DNA of 64,000 nt from Cordylochernes scorpioides (GCA_030710605.1 CP092876.1:66650115-66714114), one strand, 5' to 3'. Counted from the first letter of the stretch, positions 33,345 to 44,445 are shown. Program-made: numbers and translations. The notes: generated from the letters alone by a model not told the origin.

Positions 33345-33650
33345 TATGAGTTACACACAAAAATAAAAAAGTACTAAAGCCTAAAGCAAAAGTAAATTAA
33401 CACACAAAGGCCTGTACGCTTAAAAGTAGAACAAAAATAAAAAGGAAGGGCGCTAATAAAAAAATACACACAATTAGTTATAAATAACCAGTACTTATCT
33501 TTTATTGCAGCGCAGATAAGGAGAGGACCGGGGTTACAAAAGTACGAGAGGAGATCACCAGATACGAACTAAGCACAGAGAACACTTCAAGCATCTCCAC
33601 ACAATAACCAACTGAGCCGATCTTTGCATTCCCTTTGAACCCTCCTTATG
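33345..33650 (-). mobile_element. SINE-H copy
   Basis: On the minus strand this follows the family layout seen at 39295: a CTTGAAGTGTTCTCTGTGC block, GGTGATCTCCTC, then a decayed B-box region (ACCCCGGTCC) and a distal part with AAAGCCTAAAG. Copies: 35225 (-) and 39295 (+). Confidence 0.65.
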
Positions 33651-33743
33651 TACAAACATGACAGAGATGGCTGGCGTCGCATCGTGTTTGGGATGTAATA
33701 TGTACAGTGGGCCACAACGTTCGATCACGAATAAAATCATTTA

Positions 33744-33857
33744 CCAGGAGGCTGTTGTTGGGTGCTGCGCTGCCTGGAGTATAGAAGCTCCATCTATTAT
33801 TTCTTCCTGTGGTGAATCTGTATAAGACCGCTGGTCTTAATAGTGCTTTGTGTGTGT
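33744..33857 (+). mobile_element. SINE-D, 5'-truncated, with target duplication
   Basis: Only the last 114 bp, flanked by GAATAAAATCATTTA (33729-33743) and GAATAAAATTATTTA (33858-33872), a 15-bp duplication with one mismatch. The AATAAAG box is mutated to AATAGTG. The truncated 5' end is as expected for target-primed insertion. Confidence 0.82.
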
Positions 33858-33872
33858 GAATAAAATTATTTA

Positions 33873-34682
33873 TATACACAAACATGGTCACCTTCGTCCA
33901 ACGAGAAGGCGTGGGAGATCAGTTCACTTAACAAATAAACAAAATTCTTCCCTCATAACTGAGAAGCTCAAGATTGCTTATTTTTTTCAAATAATTTGGC
34001 ACTAGGCTCTTTATTAGACGTTACTGTACAAAACCCTATCTACAATCTCTGGTTTGTGATGTAGTCTGATGAAGAGCAGCGAAACTTGCCTTTTATTTAA
34101 GAAAATTTATAGAAAGAATCTAGTTTTTAACGTCTTTTTCAAAATACAGATATAGAAATATTTGGCTTCAGTATCCCAAGTACGAGGTAAAGACAAAAGA
34201 AAAACCTTTCATGACAACATATGCTAACACAAATAAAAATATGAAAAAAAGCTATGGAAATAATGTATAGGAAAAGACAAAGATGATACAATAAGAAAGC
34301 AAAATATATTTTTTATTTGTTTGACTGGCGGTAGGGCAATGGTATTAGTGGAAGAAATATCAAGGAATACATTACTGACTACCAGAACAGGGTTTACAGA
34401 CATTTACTAACAAAACATTTACTCAATGTATTTCTGACAGTCACGACCCAGGATCAAATCCCGCAATTTATAAAAAAGTATAAAACATGCATTAAAAAAC
34501 AAGGCACTTTGTCTACCATCCCTGTACAAAACGCATAGGTGATGATAAAATAATGTATTTTGATACCAGCTTTGAAAATTGATGATAAAATAAAACCTGT
34601 GTACAATAATTTCGGGTTAAACCTCTTATATGTACACGGGAAATTCGATTTTACAACATCCTACTAGAAGAATAAAAAAAGG
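33873..34682. other. Unassigned AT-rich DNA with one hammerhead-like core
   Basis: No gene. At 34066-34085 CTGATGA, AGAGCAGC and GAAAC occur in hammerhead order, but no proper stem II forms, so this is at best a dead remnant. Confidence 0.35.
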
Positions 34683-34985
34683 GGGTCGGTGGAAGGATGG
34701 TCTAAACCGTTGGTTTTAAACCGCTACGACCCGGGTTCGATTCCCGCATTGGGCACCTTTTTCTGATAAAAAAAAATGCTCCAATGGCCCCCGATTCTTG
34801 CAAAAGTCCAACCCCACCAGCGAGTGCAAGTAACCAAACGGGACTCTGGCACATTTTGGCAAAGTCGAACTGCTTTTCACATGTGAAGACATGTGGTGCA
34901 CTTACAGTAAAAGCAGTCGCCTACTTCTACCCACAATGATTATCATGACCTGTACCACGTATACTAGGGATAAGCAAAAATAAAA
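34683..34985 (+). mobile_element. SINE-A, best full-length copy
   Basis: tRNA-related head 34685-34756 with box A-like TGGAAGGATGG and box B GGTTCGATTCC, then CGCATTGGGCACC. The body carries AAAGTCCAACCCCACCAGCG, the ACATGTGAAGACATGTGG near-palindrome and the end TACTAGGGATAAGC followed by an A-rich tail. Transcription would be by pol III from the internal boxes; movement needs a partner LINE. Confidence 0.85.
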
Positions 34986-35224
34986 AATAATAATTATTAT
35001 TATTATTATGAAAGCTGAAAAATCTGTCAGAATGATGTTTAATATGGTGATGTGTGTGATGAGATAGCCGAACTTTGGCTAGAATATATGTACACTAGTA
35101 TAGTGAATATATAGTGGGTGTGTGATATAATTGTTTCGTGGTGTACCTATCTATACATTCTAAGAGTTGTTATTATCAAACTTCATGTTAAAGCATTGAA
35201 TTGACAGAGTTTACTATTATGGGA

Positions 35225-35520
35225 AAACACACAATGTGCAAATTACTATGGCCTAAAGTAATAGTAACTTATAACACAGAAAAGCGTACACTCAAGAGTA
35301 CAACAACAACAATGAAAGGGAGGTAAATAAAAACTCACGATTTGCTATATAAAAACAAAACAGTACTTATATTTTATTCTAGCCTTGGTAGGGATCGGAC
35401 CGGGGTCACACAGGTATGCGAAGAGATCACCAGACACGGATAAAGCACGCAGAGAACACTTTAAGCGTCTCCACACAATATTCAACCACACCGGCCTCAC
35501 GCATTCCCTTAGCCAATATG
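35225..35520 (-). mobile_element. SINE-H copy
   Basis: Contains GGTAGGGATCGGACC, the inverse of a B-box-like GGTCCGATCCC, the AAGCACGCAGAGAACACTTT block, and the distal GCAAATTACTATGGCC region that matches 39480-39535. Confidence 0.75.
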
Positions 35521-35685
35521 TAACTAATTTGAAATTTTTTTATTATTGTAACAAAGTATTTATTAATTTTATTATAAAGGGTATTTATACCTTCTAGCTC
35601 TCCAATAAAATTATCCGCAAGAGGTATTCATTGGGAGAGAAAGAGTCAGATAATAAAACAACTTATCCCAAGGTAAAGATAATAT
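35521..35685. other. Unassigned DNA
   Basis: Nothing recognised. Confidence 0.3.
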
Positions 35686-35689
35686 TAAT

Positions 35690-35840
35690 GAGCGTCGTCA
35701 GCCATCGAGGCGTCCCGTTTTCTTTATTTGCAGATAAAGTTACCGAGGACCCCTCACACCTGTAGTCCCCCCCCTCCCCCGGGGTCCAGAGATGATTGAC
35801 AGGTGTCCCATCTGGATGGAGCTTCTTGACAATATAATTC
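35690..35840. promoter_or_regulatory. GC-richer segment with PBX/MEIS-like site
   Basis: Unique sequence with TGATTGACAGG (a PBX-MEIS type site) next to CAGGTG (E-box), plus ATTTGCAGATAAAG. It could be regulatory. The C-rich tract CCCCCCCCTCCCCCGGGG lies inside. Confidence 0.25.
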
Positions 35841-36088
35841 AGATATATATCTTGACACTAAGAATCAGTAAAAAAGCGAAAGTTATTACTTTAGAATAAA
35901 GAGGTTTTTTTTAATACAACATATTTGCATATGCTCTCAAGAATCTGTAGAATAGCGATAAAGTTTGAAAGCTCGTACCAATAATTTGTATTGAAAAGAA
36001 ACTCCTTTCCCCTAAAGTAATAGCGGTCGTTTATTCATCCTTATACGTTGAAGCTTTTGGCATCTACAAAGGAATTACAATATATTTA

Positions 36089-36432
36089 AATGGCACAAGA
36101 ATCTAAAGTACATGCAACAATTATCCTGGTGAGTAACTAACACCTATCCACATATTCTCATGTCCAACACTGGCCGCAGCCTTGCAGAAAATTGATCTGG
36201 ATCCAGAACAGCAGCTTTACACACCCAAGATAGAGGACATTGCGACGTCTGTGATAGAGATGAATGGAGACATCTGAGGCTTTTCATTGGACACGACAAC
36301 AACAACAGAAAATTGACATGGACCCAGAACAGCAGCTTCACACACCCAAGATTGAGAACATTGCGACGTCTGTGATAGAAATGCATGGGGATATCTGAGA
36401 CTCTTCATTGAACACGACAACAACAACAAGGT
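36089..36432 (+). mobile_element. SINE-I copy with internal duplication
   Basis: Matches 59614-59816: GGCACAAGAA, ACATATTCTCATG, TGGCCGCAGCCTTGCAGAAA, CACACCCAAGAT, GTGATAGAGATG, CATCTGAGG. The last 125 bp are duplicated in tandem, and each repeat ends in a GACAACAACAACA tail. I see no tRNA-like boxes. Confidence 0.75.
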
Positions 36433-37030
36433 TGCATTTTTGACATCATAAGCTTTGTATGATTAATGAAATTAAATAGCCGTTGGACAGATATACAATT
36501 GGTTTGTGAAAGAAAGTACAGACAGGTTTAATGGAAGAAAAGGTAACAGCTTGATATACTGATAAGATAACCTATACACACAAAAAAATATAGACATTTA
36601 AATGTCTTAGATTCCTTTATTTTCAATTTGCATTTATATTTAACTCTACGAACCACCACTACATATATGATAAATGAGCTATACTAACTCTACTTTCCAA
36701 ATAATTTCTCTATATTACCAGTTTGATATAAGAATATATTATTTTCATCTATGTATATTAACAGCTATATATGAATTCTCAAAAACAAATGTGGATGGAT
36801 AGGCTGGCATGCAAATACGTTTAGAGAAGATTAAATAAAGAGTAGAACCATCTAAATGAAGTAGTCCTAAAGAAAATAGAAGTTTGCAGAAAAAAACATG
36901 TATTCTGAGGATTATAGAAAGATCGTTAATTGACAATGCTAGAAGAATCCACCTTGAAAAAAAAGAAGAGTTAGATCAAGGGAAACTTGATTCAATAATC
37001 TGATGAAATGATCTGGAATTAAAAGTTACT
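36433..37030. other. AT-rich DNA, nothing recognised
   Basis: No feature seen. Confidence 0.35.
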
Positions 37031-37226
37031 ATATTGCAACTAGGAAAATTAAGAAAGTCAAACTACAGGATGACACAGCAATTTATTTAAGGCAAGAACA
37101 AACTATGAATGATTGTAAAAAATCAATGAGGAATGTTTACATAGTAGCAAAATATAAACATCAAAAATGATACTCTGAAATGATATTTTAATAACAATTA
37201 AAATAATAAATATTTTGCTACAATAT
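37031..37226 (-). mobile_element. MITE-J copy
   Basis: ATATTGCAACTAGGAAAA to TTTTGCTACAATAT, the reverse of the copy at 24784, with the AGGATGACACAGCAATTTAT block. Confidence 0.75.
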
Positions 37227-37689
37227 GTGAATAGAAATGCTCAGAACAGGATGATATGATATTCCATGATGGTCGACCTTCATATAGGAGATGGCATTGT
37301 ATGATGATGATAGAAAGAACAGACAAAACCAATATTAAACCAATGTCAATCTGGCGGAACAGCTGGGAAGGCTTATCCATGACGCGAAGAGAGACAGGCT
37401 CTCCCAATAAATTTCTCTTTTCAACAGGGACGTCAGGAAATTATCTTTCATTTTGAATGTTACCGATTAAAATATAAATTCTTTTTGAAACATCATTAAC
37501 ACCAAGGGATTTTTATCCCATTGACTAAATAACGATATATTCATATAATAAATATTTCTATCGAATTTTAGAATAAATTTGAGTGAATGCGTAGATTGAA
37601 AAACTAATCATTTTAATAAAAAACAAGATTTCTCTCTCTAATCAATAAATATTATAGCACAATTTCAATATAAAAAGTGATAATATTTG
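37227..37689. other. Unassigned DNA
   Basis: AT-rich; opposed 66- and 69-codon frames at 37198-37456 have no recognised motif. Confidence 0.3.
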
Positions 37690-38060
37690 TTGTGTACTTC
37701 AATAAACCGAGGTATTGACAGTTTCCACTCTCACCTACTCCGCTATAAAGACAATTGATAAAAAGTTCATTTGCATCGGAACAAGGAGCCAAATTCACTT
37801 ATTGCTTCGATCGTTTACACCGCCGAAACTACTTAGGAGGCGACAAGTACCAAAAAACTGTCATTTAAACATTATTTTGCATTTAACATCCGTTTATATG
37901 ACCGAAAGTTGATATCTTTAATCTGATTGGCTGACGGAATGGGGATCTCGGCTTGTGATTGGCTGGGAGCGAGTGGGCGGAGCTAAGTGACAGCGATTGA
38001 TGACGCGCCGGGGCGCCGCTATGAAGTCCGGGAAATTGGGGACGCCATTTTTTAATTCCT
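37690..38060 (+). promoter_or_regulatory. Promoter-like, CpG-richer segment
   Basis: Two ATTGGCT (inverted CCAAT) boxes at 37926 and 37958, a GC box GGGCGG at 37975, TGACG at 38001, a CpG-rich GCGCCGGGGCGCCG run and a YY1-like CGCCATTTT at 38043. An octamer-like TTTTGCATTTA lies upstream. This combination is typical of housekeeping-type pol II promoters. Direction is not certain: the YY1-like site reads AAAATGGCG on the minus strand, so it may be bidirectional. Confidence 0.45.
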
Positions 38061-38372
38061 AAATCACTATTTTTTAGTTGGAGCTTCTCGATGTGACTTT
38101 CCAGACTTCTTTCTCTTAAAGAAATTATCTAATTTTCTTCCCTCCAACTCCACTTTCACCTGTTTTTGTAGCCACGGGTGGGGGAGTCGCTGTTACATCC
38201 AGGAGACGACCAGCAAAAAACGCTCAAATGCGTTTATAATTGAAATCCTTTTAAACACTCCCCCATCGAGAGAGAGACCGTTACATATAAAAACACCTGC
38301 CTTCATACCTAACCAACTTTAATTTTCTCAACCTTTTTTTTTTTTAATCTTTTAATACTCGTTGACAATATG
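38055..38372 (+). other. Possible first exon ending in ATG|GTGAGA
   Basis: Pyrimidine-rich, repeat-free sequence follows the promoter-like region and ends GACAATATG (ATG at 38370-38372), immediately followed by GTGAGAG, a strong 5' splice site. A first exon coding only for the start methionine is known in several conserved animal genes, calmodulin among them. Without splicing the frame from this ATG stops after about 15 codons. No downstream coding exon was recognised in the rest of the window, so the gene cannot be named. Confidence 0.35.
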
Positions 38373-38880
38373 GTGAGAGAATTCATGGGAAATTTTGAAA
38401 ATACACTATATATTTAGAGAGAGAACAATTTAAAGCATATTATCCGGTATTTAGGAAATATCTTTAATAAATGGAGGATCCGGGAATAAGTTTTTTCATC
38501 AGTTTTATCAACTGAAGTTTTCGAGCTTATCAGTCTTTCGACAGGTAATATTGAATTCTAATAAATATTAATTCCCTGTTATTTTTTCTCTTGAAGAACA
38601 ATCTTCTTCTTTCTTATCTCCACTCAATCATATTAAGGTAACAAGCTTGTAAAGTTTGAGACTTTTGATGGTGTCTGCCGGGGAAGAGTAGAGCTCATCA
38701 ATGAATGAGTTAATACAGTCAATAATGTGTTTTGGGGTTGCAGGTTGAGAATTGCACTTTTAAAGAACAATATTTAGTAGAATTGAGACAGAAATATACA
38801 TAATTATCAGGTAACTACATAGTTTTAATAAAAATAACTGTTTGTTCTTAACTGCTTGCATATAAGTTTATGCTGAGCCC
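38373..38880. other. Unassigned DNA after the possible first exon
   Basis: AT-rich. Would be intron 1 if the exon call is right. No coding exon seen. Confidence 0.3.
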
Positions 38881-38885
38881 TTCTT

Positions 38886-38904
38886 TCCCCCCCCCCCCCC
38901 CCCA
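38886..38904. repeat. Poly-C run
   Basis: An uninterrupted run of C of about 19 bases, followed by decayed SINE-D 3' ends (GAATCTGTATAAGACTAAA twice, at 38989 and 39068). Confidence 0.85.
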
Positions 38905-38959
38905 TATTTGATAAAATGTAAATATCATTGCTGATTACTTGTACTATTATTGTTATTCC

Positions 38960-39120
38960 TGTATGCACCCTACATTTCTGTGCTCGGAGAATCTGTATAA
39001 GACTAAAAGCTTTATTTTTTAAAGCTTTTGGAGTTATTTCTCATATCCACTGTCATATTCTCTCCCTGTGTGTATAAGACTAAAGGGTATTAATAAAGCT
39101 TTTTGTTGTAGTTTATATTA
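38960..39120 (+). mobile_element. SINE-D 3'-end-like pieces
   Basis: GAATCTGTATAAGACTAAA and TATTAATAAAGCTTTTTG resemble the SINE-D end, present twice in diverged form. Confidence 0.5.
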
Positions 39121-39294
39121 TTTCTCTGTGCACGAGTCGAAGGGCTGATTAAAGCTCCAAAGCCTAAGTCTGTCAAATTATTTGCAATTTTTTTTTAAAT
39201 CTTATCTCAGGTTTTAGTGGGAAGAATTTTGTTTTCGTTTGATAGTGAACCAATTTCTTCCGCCTTCTCTTGGACGGATGTGGCCATGTCTGTA

Positions 39295-39535
39295 TATATG
39301 AGGGGCTAAGGGAATGCGAGCAGGCCAGTGTGGAGGATTATTGTGTGGAGACGCTTAAAGTGTTCTCTGCGTGCTTTATCCGTGTCTGGTGATCTCCTCG
39401 CATACCTTTGTATCCCCGGTCCGATCCCTACCAACGCTACAATAAATATAAGTACTACGATTTTTGCGTGTTTAATTACTATTACTCTAGGCCCTAGTAA
39501 TTTGCAACTTTGTGTGTTAACCGTTAAATAGTAAC
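39295..39535 (+). mobile_element. SINE-H copy
   Basis: GGGCTAAGGGAATGCGAGC, GGAGACGCTTAAAGTGTTCT, GGTGATCTCCTCGC, CCCCGGTCCGATCCCTACC (B-box-like GGTCCGATCCC), then an AT-rich link and TAGGCCCTAGTAATTTGC. The 67-codon frame here follows the SINE. Confidence 0.75.
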
Positions 39536-39539
39536 TTTT

Positions 39540-40185
39540 GTCAAGTCAATAAAAAAATTATAAAGAAACTCATTCCTCCGTATCTTTCAATTTATTTAAC
39601 TGAGAACAGGATATTTATATATTTTAGAAATATAAATATTTCATTAAGAAGCTAGTTATAATTTTTTTTTAAGAAGAAGAATATAGCTTGCATCAAATAT
39701 AAACACTGTATATTTAGAACATCGTGTAAATAAGAAGAAACTAGAATTCCAGAATAAATTTGGCTTGGAGTCTCTGAAACGTCGGTAAAATTTAAAAACG
39801 GTTGATGCAAAAATATCATCTTTTTTTAAACCCATTCAGAAAAGGTTTTTTTTTTTCAAAAATGATCTATTATTTTTCATGATTTATTTGTTTATCGACT
39901 CAATTATATGATTTTCCCAAGCCAGGCAATCTCATTCCAAACATGTAGTGGACGCAGAAGCGTCATTCACATAGAGATTGAGGAACCCCAGCTACAAAAA
40001 ACAATCAAGTATGTATATTGGAGATAATATTGATATGTGGTTTAGTCTCAGGATATGGAACTAATGGAATATTTGACACCAGCTCTCTCTCTCCCTCTGA
40101 TTTAGCCCATTAAAGAAACTTGATGATGTTTCATAGATTGTTCACAAATACACGTTTCTTAGTTTAGATCCAATCAAGGGAATGA
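39540..40185. other. Unassigned AT-rich DNA
   Basis: Nothing recognised. Confidence 0.35.
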
Positions 40186-40189
40186 AGAC

Positions 40190-40300
40190 GATTGGCATTT
40201 AACTTGGTGGTGGTGTCTTGTCCATGAAGCAGATCAAATTGGTCATGCACCCTGATCACAATACCGGCCAACTGAGGTGCTTTGTCCGTATGGATGTCCT
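40190..40300 (+). repeat. Lone diverged unit of the 74-bp minisatellite
   Basis: GGTGGTGGTGTCTTGTCCATG, TGCACCCTGATCACAATACC and GGCCAACTGAGG are the inverse of the unit at 30245-30840. The flanking sequence does not match, so the unit itself was moved or is part of a wider dispersed element. Confidence 0.8.
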
Positions 40301-40408
40301 CTTCTGGATTGATGTCTGCCATATAGAGGCTACAAGGATGGCCTGGCAACTGTATATATGGTCCGGAGTGAGTTGGGTCAATTTATAATTTTGTTGCTCC
40401 ATGGAAAG

Positions 40409-40426
40409 GGGGGGGGGGGGGGGGTG
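40409..40426. repeat. Poly-G run
   Basis: About 18 consecutive G. Confidence 0.85.
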
Positions 40427-40556
40427 TCATTGTCCCGTTAGTTCAGCCACATTTCAGAGTTCCCTATAAGCCTTCTCGGTTACCGTAGCGGCTCCGGGAA
40501 CTTGGCGCATGTTGCAAATGTCTTGATGTTGCCTGGAATTGTTCACTCATACCTCT

Positions 40557-40704
40557 TGGGACTCACCAAAATAGGGTGCTATAGAGAGAGTGTGCTATAG
40601 GCAGGTCACTTTTAATGTAAATCGCATCATACTACGTATTTAAAATCGAGCGCTATAGAGAGGGAGGCGCTATTTAGAGGGGGCGCTATAGACAGGTTTT
40701 ACTG
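40557..40704. mobile_element. MITE-P, reversed, one end lost
   Basis: From GGGACTCACCAAAATAGGGT to GGCGCTATAGACAGGTTTTA, followed by CTG and TA. Matches 18661-18842 in reverse; the end equivalent to 18820-18842 is missing. Confidence 0.8.
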
Positions 40705-41420
40705 TATATATATAGTGAGAATCCCTAGAGAAATATTCATTGATAATACAAATATTCATGCCATTTATATTAGCGTCCGCACACTGAAGCATTTGCAAGC
40801 AATCACGAAATAATGTAAAATAAAAACCATTTCAAAATATTCAACACAACTATAGCAAATATCTATTCTTCATCTCTTCTATATGGTAGAATAGCACTCT
40901 GATATTGCACATTGTCAAATTAGACATGTATAAACCGAAAACCAATTTAAAACCACAAAGCTTAATTTTTATCCTATTTGCGTAGTAATTCGAAAGGCTT
41001 GATAGGCATTTCGAAACTATAATCGAAAAGACCTAGATGGAAACATTGTAGATATATTCAGCTGAAGCTTATTTCTATAGCCTTCCCCTGAATCCATTGA
41101 TAGATGCAAATTATACAAGCCAATTAGTCTGATAGAACAATAGTAGGAAGATCTGGAGTATCAACTGGCGAATGACTCATGCCCTCATATTATCATTTTT
41201 ATCATTGCAGTTTGAGGGCTCTCTAGAAATAATATTTAATTATAAAAATATTTTTCAAATATGCTACGATTTTAAGTAACAAGGTTACGGAGCAAATGCA
41301 TCTGATCCCAGGCCAAAAAGAAAAATATCTCAAATCACAGGCAGCGTTGGAATTCACCAATGTGAGTCTGGATTTTGTGGGCAACGAACGTTTAGCCTTT
41401 GACACCCCACTGGAAAACAA
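40705..41420. other. Unassigned DNA
   Basis: AT-rich; nothing recognised. Confidence 0.35.
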
Positions 41421-41580
41421 TCATAGACAAAAATAAAGGAAGTTTTACCTTTTAGCATGTATATCGGGATTCAGACAATAACTCTGAAAGATATTTGATA
41501 CACAATCACCTTTATTTAACATACGAGATAACCAAGTGTGAACAAAATCGCTTATGTCTTCTTAAAAAAAAAACGAAAAA
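41421..41580. mobile_element. MITE-E, one end lost
   Basis: TCATAGACAAAAATAAAGGA, ATTTGATACACAATCACC and GATAACCAAGTGTGAACAAA as in 47478; the distal end is replaced by A-runs. Confidence 0.65.
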
Positions 41581-41787
41581 AAATATATATATATTAAAAT
41601 CAAAATACTAGATAAGCACTACATCAAAGTATATTACACTCTATAATGAAATTATAGCAATATATATTTCATTTTATATATACTATTTTTTGGGGATTGA
41701 TCTGACTCTTTTTAATTAAATAAATATTTATTGTTGAATGAAAAAAAAGATATATATATATATATATAGATTGAAATTATGCCGGGA

Positions 41788-42309
41788 ATAAATTGATCTA
41801 AAGAGACAAGGGTCGCCTCTCCCGTCAAAATAGACGTCTAAAATCAGACGCCATCTATTGACCGTCGCCGCAACTAGCGGCCTCGGGTCGGAGACAAAGC
41901 CACAACACTAGCTTTGGCAAACTGAAATGAAGACGGCGTCTGATTTTAGACGTCTATTTTGACGGGAGAGGCGACCCTTGTCTCTTTAGATCAATTTCCT
42001 CCCGGCAGAATTTCCATCTATATTTTATCCATGGATATGACCCAGCCACTTTGCCAGCTAAACACCTCTTTGGCAGATTGTCAAGATTCTATTAGATACC
42101 GTGTGGATCTCATGGAATAAAGTCCGCCTAAGACTGACGAGGGCCATTACCCCGAAACCATGGTCTCTAGGTGGACGCTTTTCAGTTTGCCAAAGCTGGT
42201 GTTGTGGCTTTGTCACCGACTCGAGGCCGCTAGTTGTGGCGACGGTCAATAGATGGCGTCTGAATTTAGACATCTATTTTGACGGGAGAGGCGACCCTTG
42301 TCTCTTTAT
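41788..42309. mobile_element. Repeat N, fold-back element
   Basis: The left arm (about 41797-41925) has GTCGCCTCTCCCGTCAAAAT, GCCATCTATTGACCGTC and CAACTAGCGGCCTCG. It returns inverted at 42180-42305, and a further inverted copy of the outer part lies at 41935-41990. The core (42000-42170) has CCAGCTAAACACCTCTTTGG and CCCGAAACCATGGTCTCTAG and is shared with 12155-12512. No transposase is seen; the 94-codon frame at 42101 runs out of the element into the Helitron end. Confidence 0.8.
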
Positions 42310-42316
42310 ATATATA

Positions 42317-42375
42317 CTAGCGGATGTATACCCGGCTTCGCCCGGGTTTTATCCGAGTGAAAGTTTGCCTAACAA
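42317..42375 (-). mobile_element. Helitron 3' end
   Basis: CTAG at 42317-42320 on the minus strand terminus, inside it CCCGGGCGAAGCCGGG, then the same subterminal sequence as 27942. The 5' end was not found; the element may be broken. Confidence 0.75.
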
Positions 42376-42548
42376 ATATTATTGATAATAATATTCCAGA
42401 ACACACAGAATATTATGATAATAATTATTATAATATTCGTTACATTATATATTTAATTAATACATAAAATTTCTTTTTCATGGGAAAATATCCACTCTCT
42501 CTACTGAATAGATTTTTAAAAAGATATATATAAATAAAAATATCTAGA

Positions 42549-42588
42549 GATATACTACATGATCTTAGCTAAAAGGCCGAGAAACGAT
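42549..42588 (-). pseudogene. U2 snRNA 5' fragment
   Basis: The minus strand reads ATCGTTTCTCGGCCTTTTAG, then CTAAGATCATGTAGTATATC, close to the first 40 nt of U2 snRNA (stem I and the start of the branch-site region). It has C-to-T and G-to-A changes and a 2-nt deletion in AAGTGTAG. The branch-site sequence GTAGTA is present. No stem-loops II to IV follow, so this is a truncated retrocopy or part of a composite repeat. Confidence 0.75.
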
Positions 42589-42656
42589 ATTTTATATATA
42601 GAGATGACCTGGCTTCGTGTGTCTTCTTCTCGAGTGAATGTTTCGCTGGTAGAATT

Positions 42657-43400
42657 TTGTTCCTGCCTACTAAAATATATTATCTGGCTTCGCCCGTGGT
42701 CTGCTTTAGTGAATATTCCCCTAAAGAATTTTGTTTATGTCAATCAAGCATGATATATGCTCATGCTTATAGGACTTCATCTTCTTACATCACACATATA
42801 CTAGCGAAAACCCCTTTACTGTCCGATTATCTTGAATTATTACAAACAAAGTATAATATGACAATTTCTCTCACAGATCGAACACTCAAAAAACCCCTTC
42901 AAAAAGAATTAAACAAACTATATCTGGATCTAAAATTTAAGTTTTATCTTTCTCAATCTAATGAACTGTTCAAGAAATTCTTTCCAATTGCTGTCCCAAA
43001 TTTCATTTCTTCTGATAAATTCACTACTTTATTCTTAACTGGCAAAGGACCCTTCTTAAGTTTCCTATTCAAACTGAATGCTATCAATGATCCAATATGT
43101 GAATGCCGCTTAGATGTTGAATCACCAGAGCATCTTCTTTTACTTGCCCTCTGACTAATCAAATTGTATGTAGATTCTTTGAAACATTACCAAATTCTCT
43201 TTGTGTATATACTCTATCTTATGAGAACTTTGTTAAGTTTAGAACTATTTGTACAATAATTTACAAAACAATACTAATCCATCGTGTAAATAATTAATCA
43301 TATATATATATAAATAATACTAGCACAGCACAATAGTCCTTTGGACTTCGTGCTTTTGTAACAATAAATAAAAAATGATACAGCAATATTGTTATCATCA
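42657..43400 (+). pseudogene. LINE C-terminal ORF2 remnant, frameshifted
   Basis: The frame from about 42760 reads as the region after reverse transcriptase in non-LTR elements, with LTGKGPFLSFLFKLNAINDP and then ICECRLDVESPEHLLL, a CxC...H knuckle. The frame ends at 43155. Shifting frame near 43136 restores a natural-looking FTCPLTNQIVCRFFE continuation to about 43293, so a single indel broke it. A 3' tail with AGTCCTTTGGACTTCGTGC and AATAAATAAAAAATG follows to 43380. Confidence 0.7.
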
Positions 43401-43555
43401 TTTCTAACTAAAAAAATATTGTTGCTCAGTACTTGGTTTTTTTATAATTTTTCTTGGTTAAAAGTGCGACAAAAGCTCTTACAGATTTAACTATCTGTCC
43501 TGTTCTAATTTCAGCGAGGTTAGTTACATATTGAGGGCGTGCATAGCCGACAAAC

Positions 43556-44376
43556 ATATATATATATGTTCCCTGCTTCGCCCGGTTTTTACCCGAGTAG
43601 AAGTTTGCCTAACGAACATTTGTTAAAACGATTCTAGAAAACATACAAACCACCTATATATAGATTTATAAACGCATATAAAAAGTGTTATATGCGTTTA
43701 AATATATTTTTGAAACACATATATTTTTTTAAGCATTTATTAAATTTCAAATAAGATATTTTTAAAAATATATATTAATACTAAAATGCCAAGTTTTTTT
43801 GCAACGTCATTGGAATGTTATATTATTAAATCATCAAATTGAATATTAAATTTATTATACTTGGAACACATTTTAGCATTTTTACAATTTATAAATGTGA
43901 TTTCACCAGATACCGCGAGAGGCGCTGCTTGCGATTGAAAGTAGAAAATTTGCAAATAAAATTGTAACGAATATTTATTCGAAAACAAATTCAAACCAGA
44001 AACCTTCCCAGTAGTATAGTAAATGACTTCCTAAAGTTTCACGGCGATTGAATAATCTTACCTTTTAAAAACATTCATCGTGTAAATAAACTAACATTCA
44101 TCGTGTAAACAAACCACGTGTAAATTATTAACCAATCAAATTCATTTATCGCCGCGACCAGTGCTGCGCCCAAGCAGTAAAAGGCTGGAACTAACGCTTT
44201 TTGGTTTTATATATTTTTTAAAAGCACATTAACCTTTTTAGTTTTTTGAATAGCCTATATGTTAAACGAAATCTTCAGCTACCTACATGCGAAATTTCAT
44301 AATGATCTATTCTGTAGATTTTGCGCAACGCGATAACAAACATCGATTTTGGATTTCATTTTTATAGATATAAGGA
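43556..44376 (-). mobile_element. Helitron, probable full element with decayed 3' end
   Basis: The minus-strand start TCCTTATATCTATAAAAATG (44376 downward) is a Helitron 5' end. At the other side GGGCGAAGCAGGG and the subterminal blocks match 27942-28624, but the CTAG end is lost near 43565. Interior blocks GAGGCGCTGCTTGCG and CCAGAAACCTTCCCAGTA are shared with that copy. It may be two overlapping Helitrons, since a repeated CATTCATCGTGTAAA sits at 44086-44115. Confidence 0.6.
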
Positions 44377-44445
44377 TTTTTTAATGTGCTAAGCGTATTT
44401 ACGCAAGTTTGGCCTTAAATACCCATTTCTTGGTTTTTCGGGAAG

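Noticed and set aside
34685..34756. Functional tRNA gene
   Set aside because: The acceptor ends do not pair well, and the same head occurs with the same 3' body in many SINE-A copies.
38480..38560. Possible hammerhead remnant (CTGATAAGCTCGAAAAC on the minus strand)
   Set aside because: Stem II cannot form and the core is not in the right order.
42101..42385. 94-codon frame
   Set aside because: It runs from Repeat N across its end into the Helitron terminator, so it joins unrelated elements.
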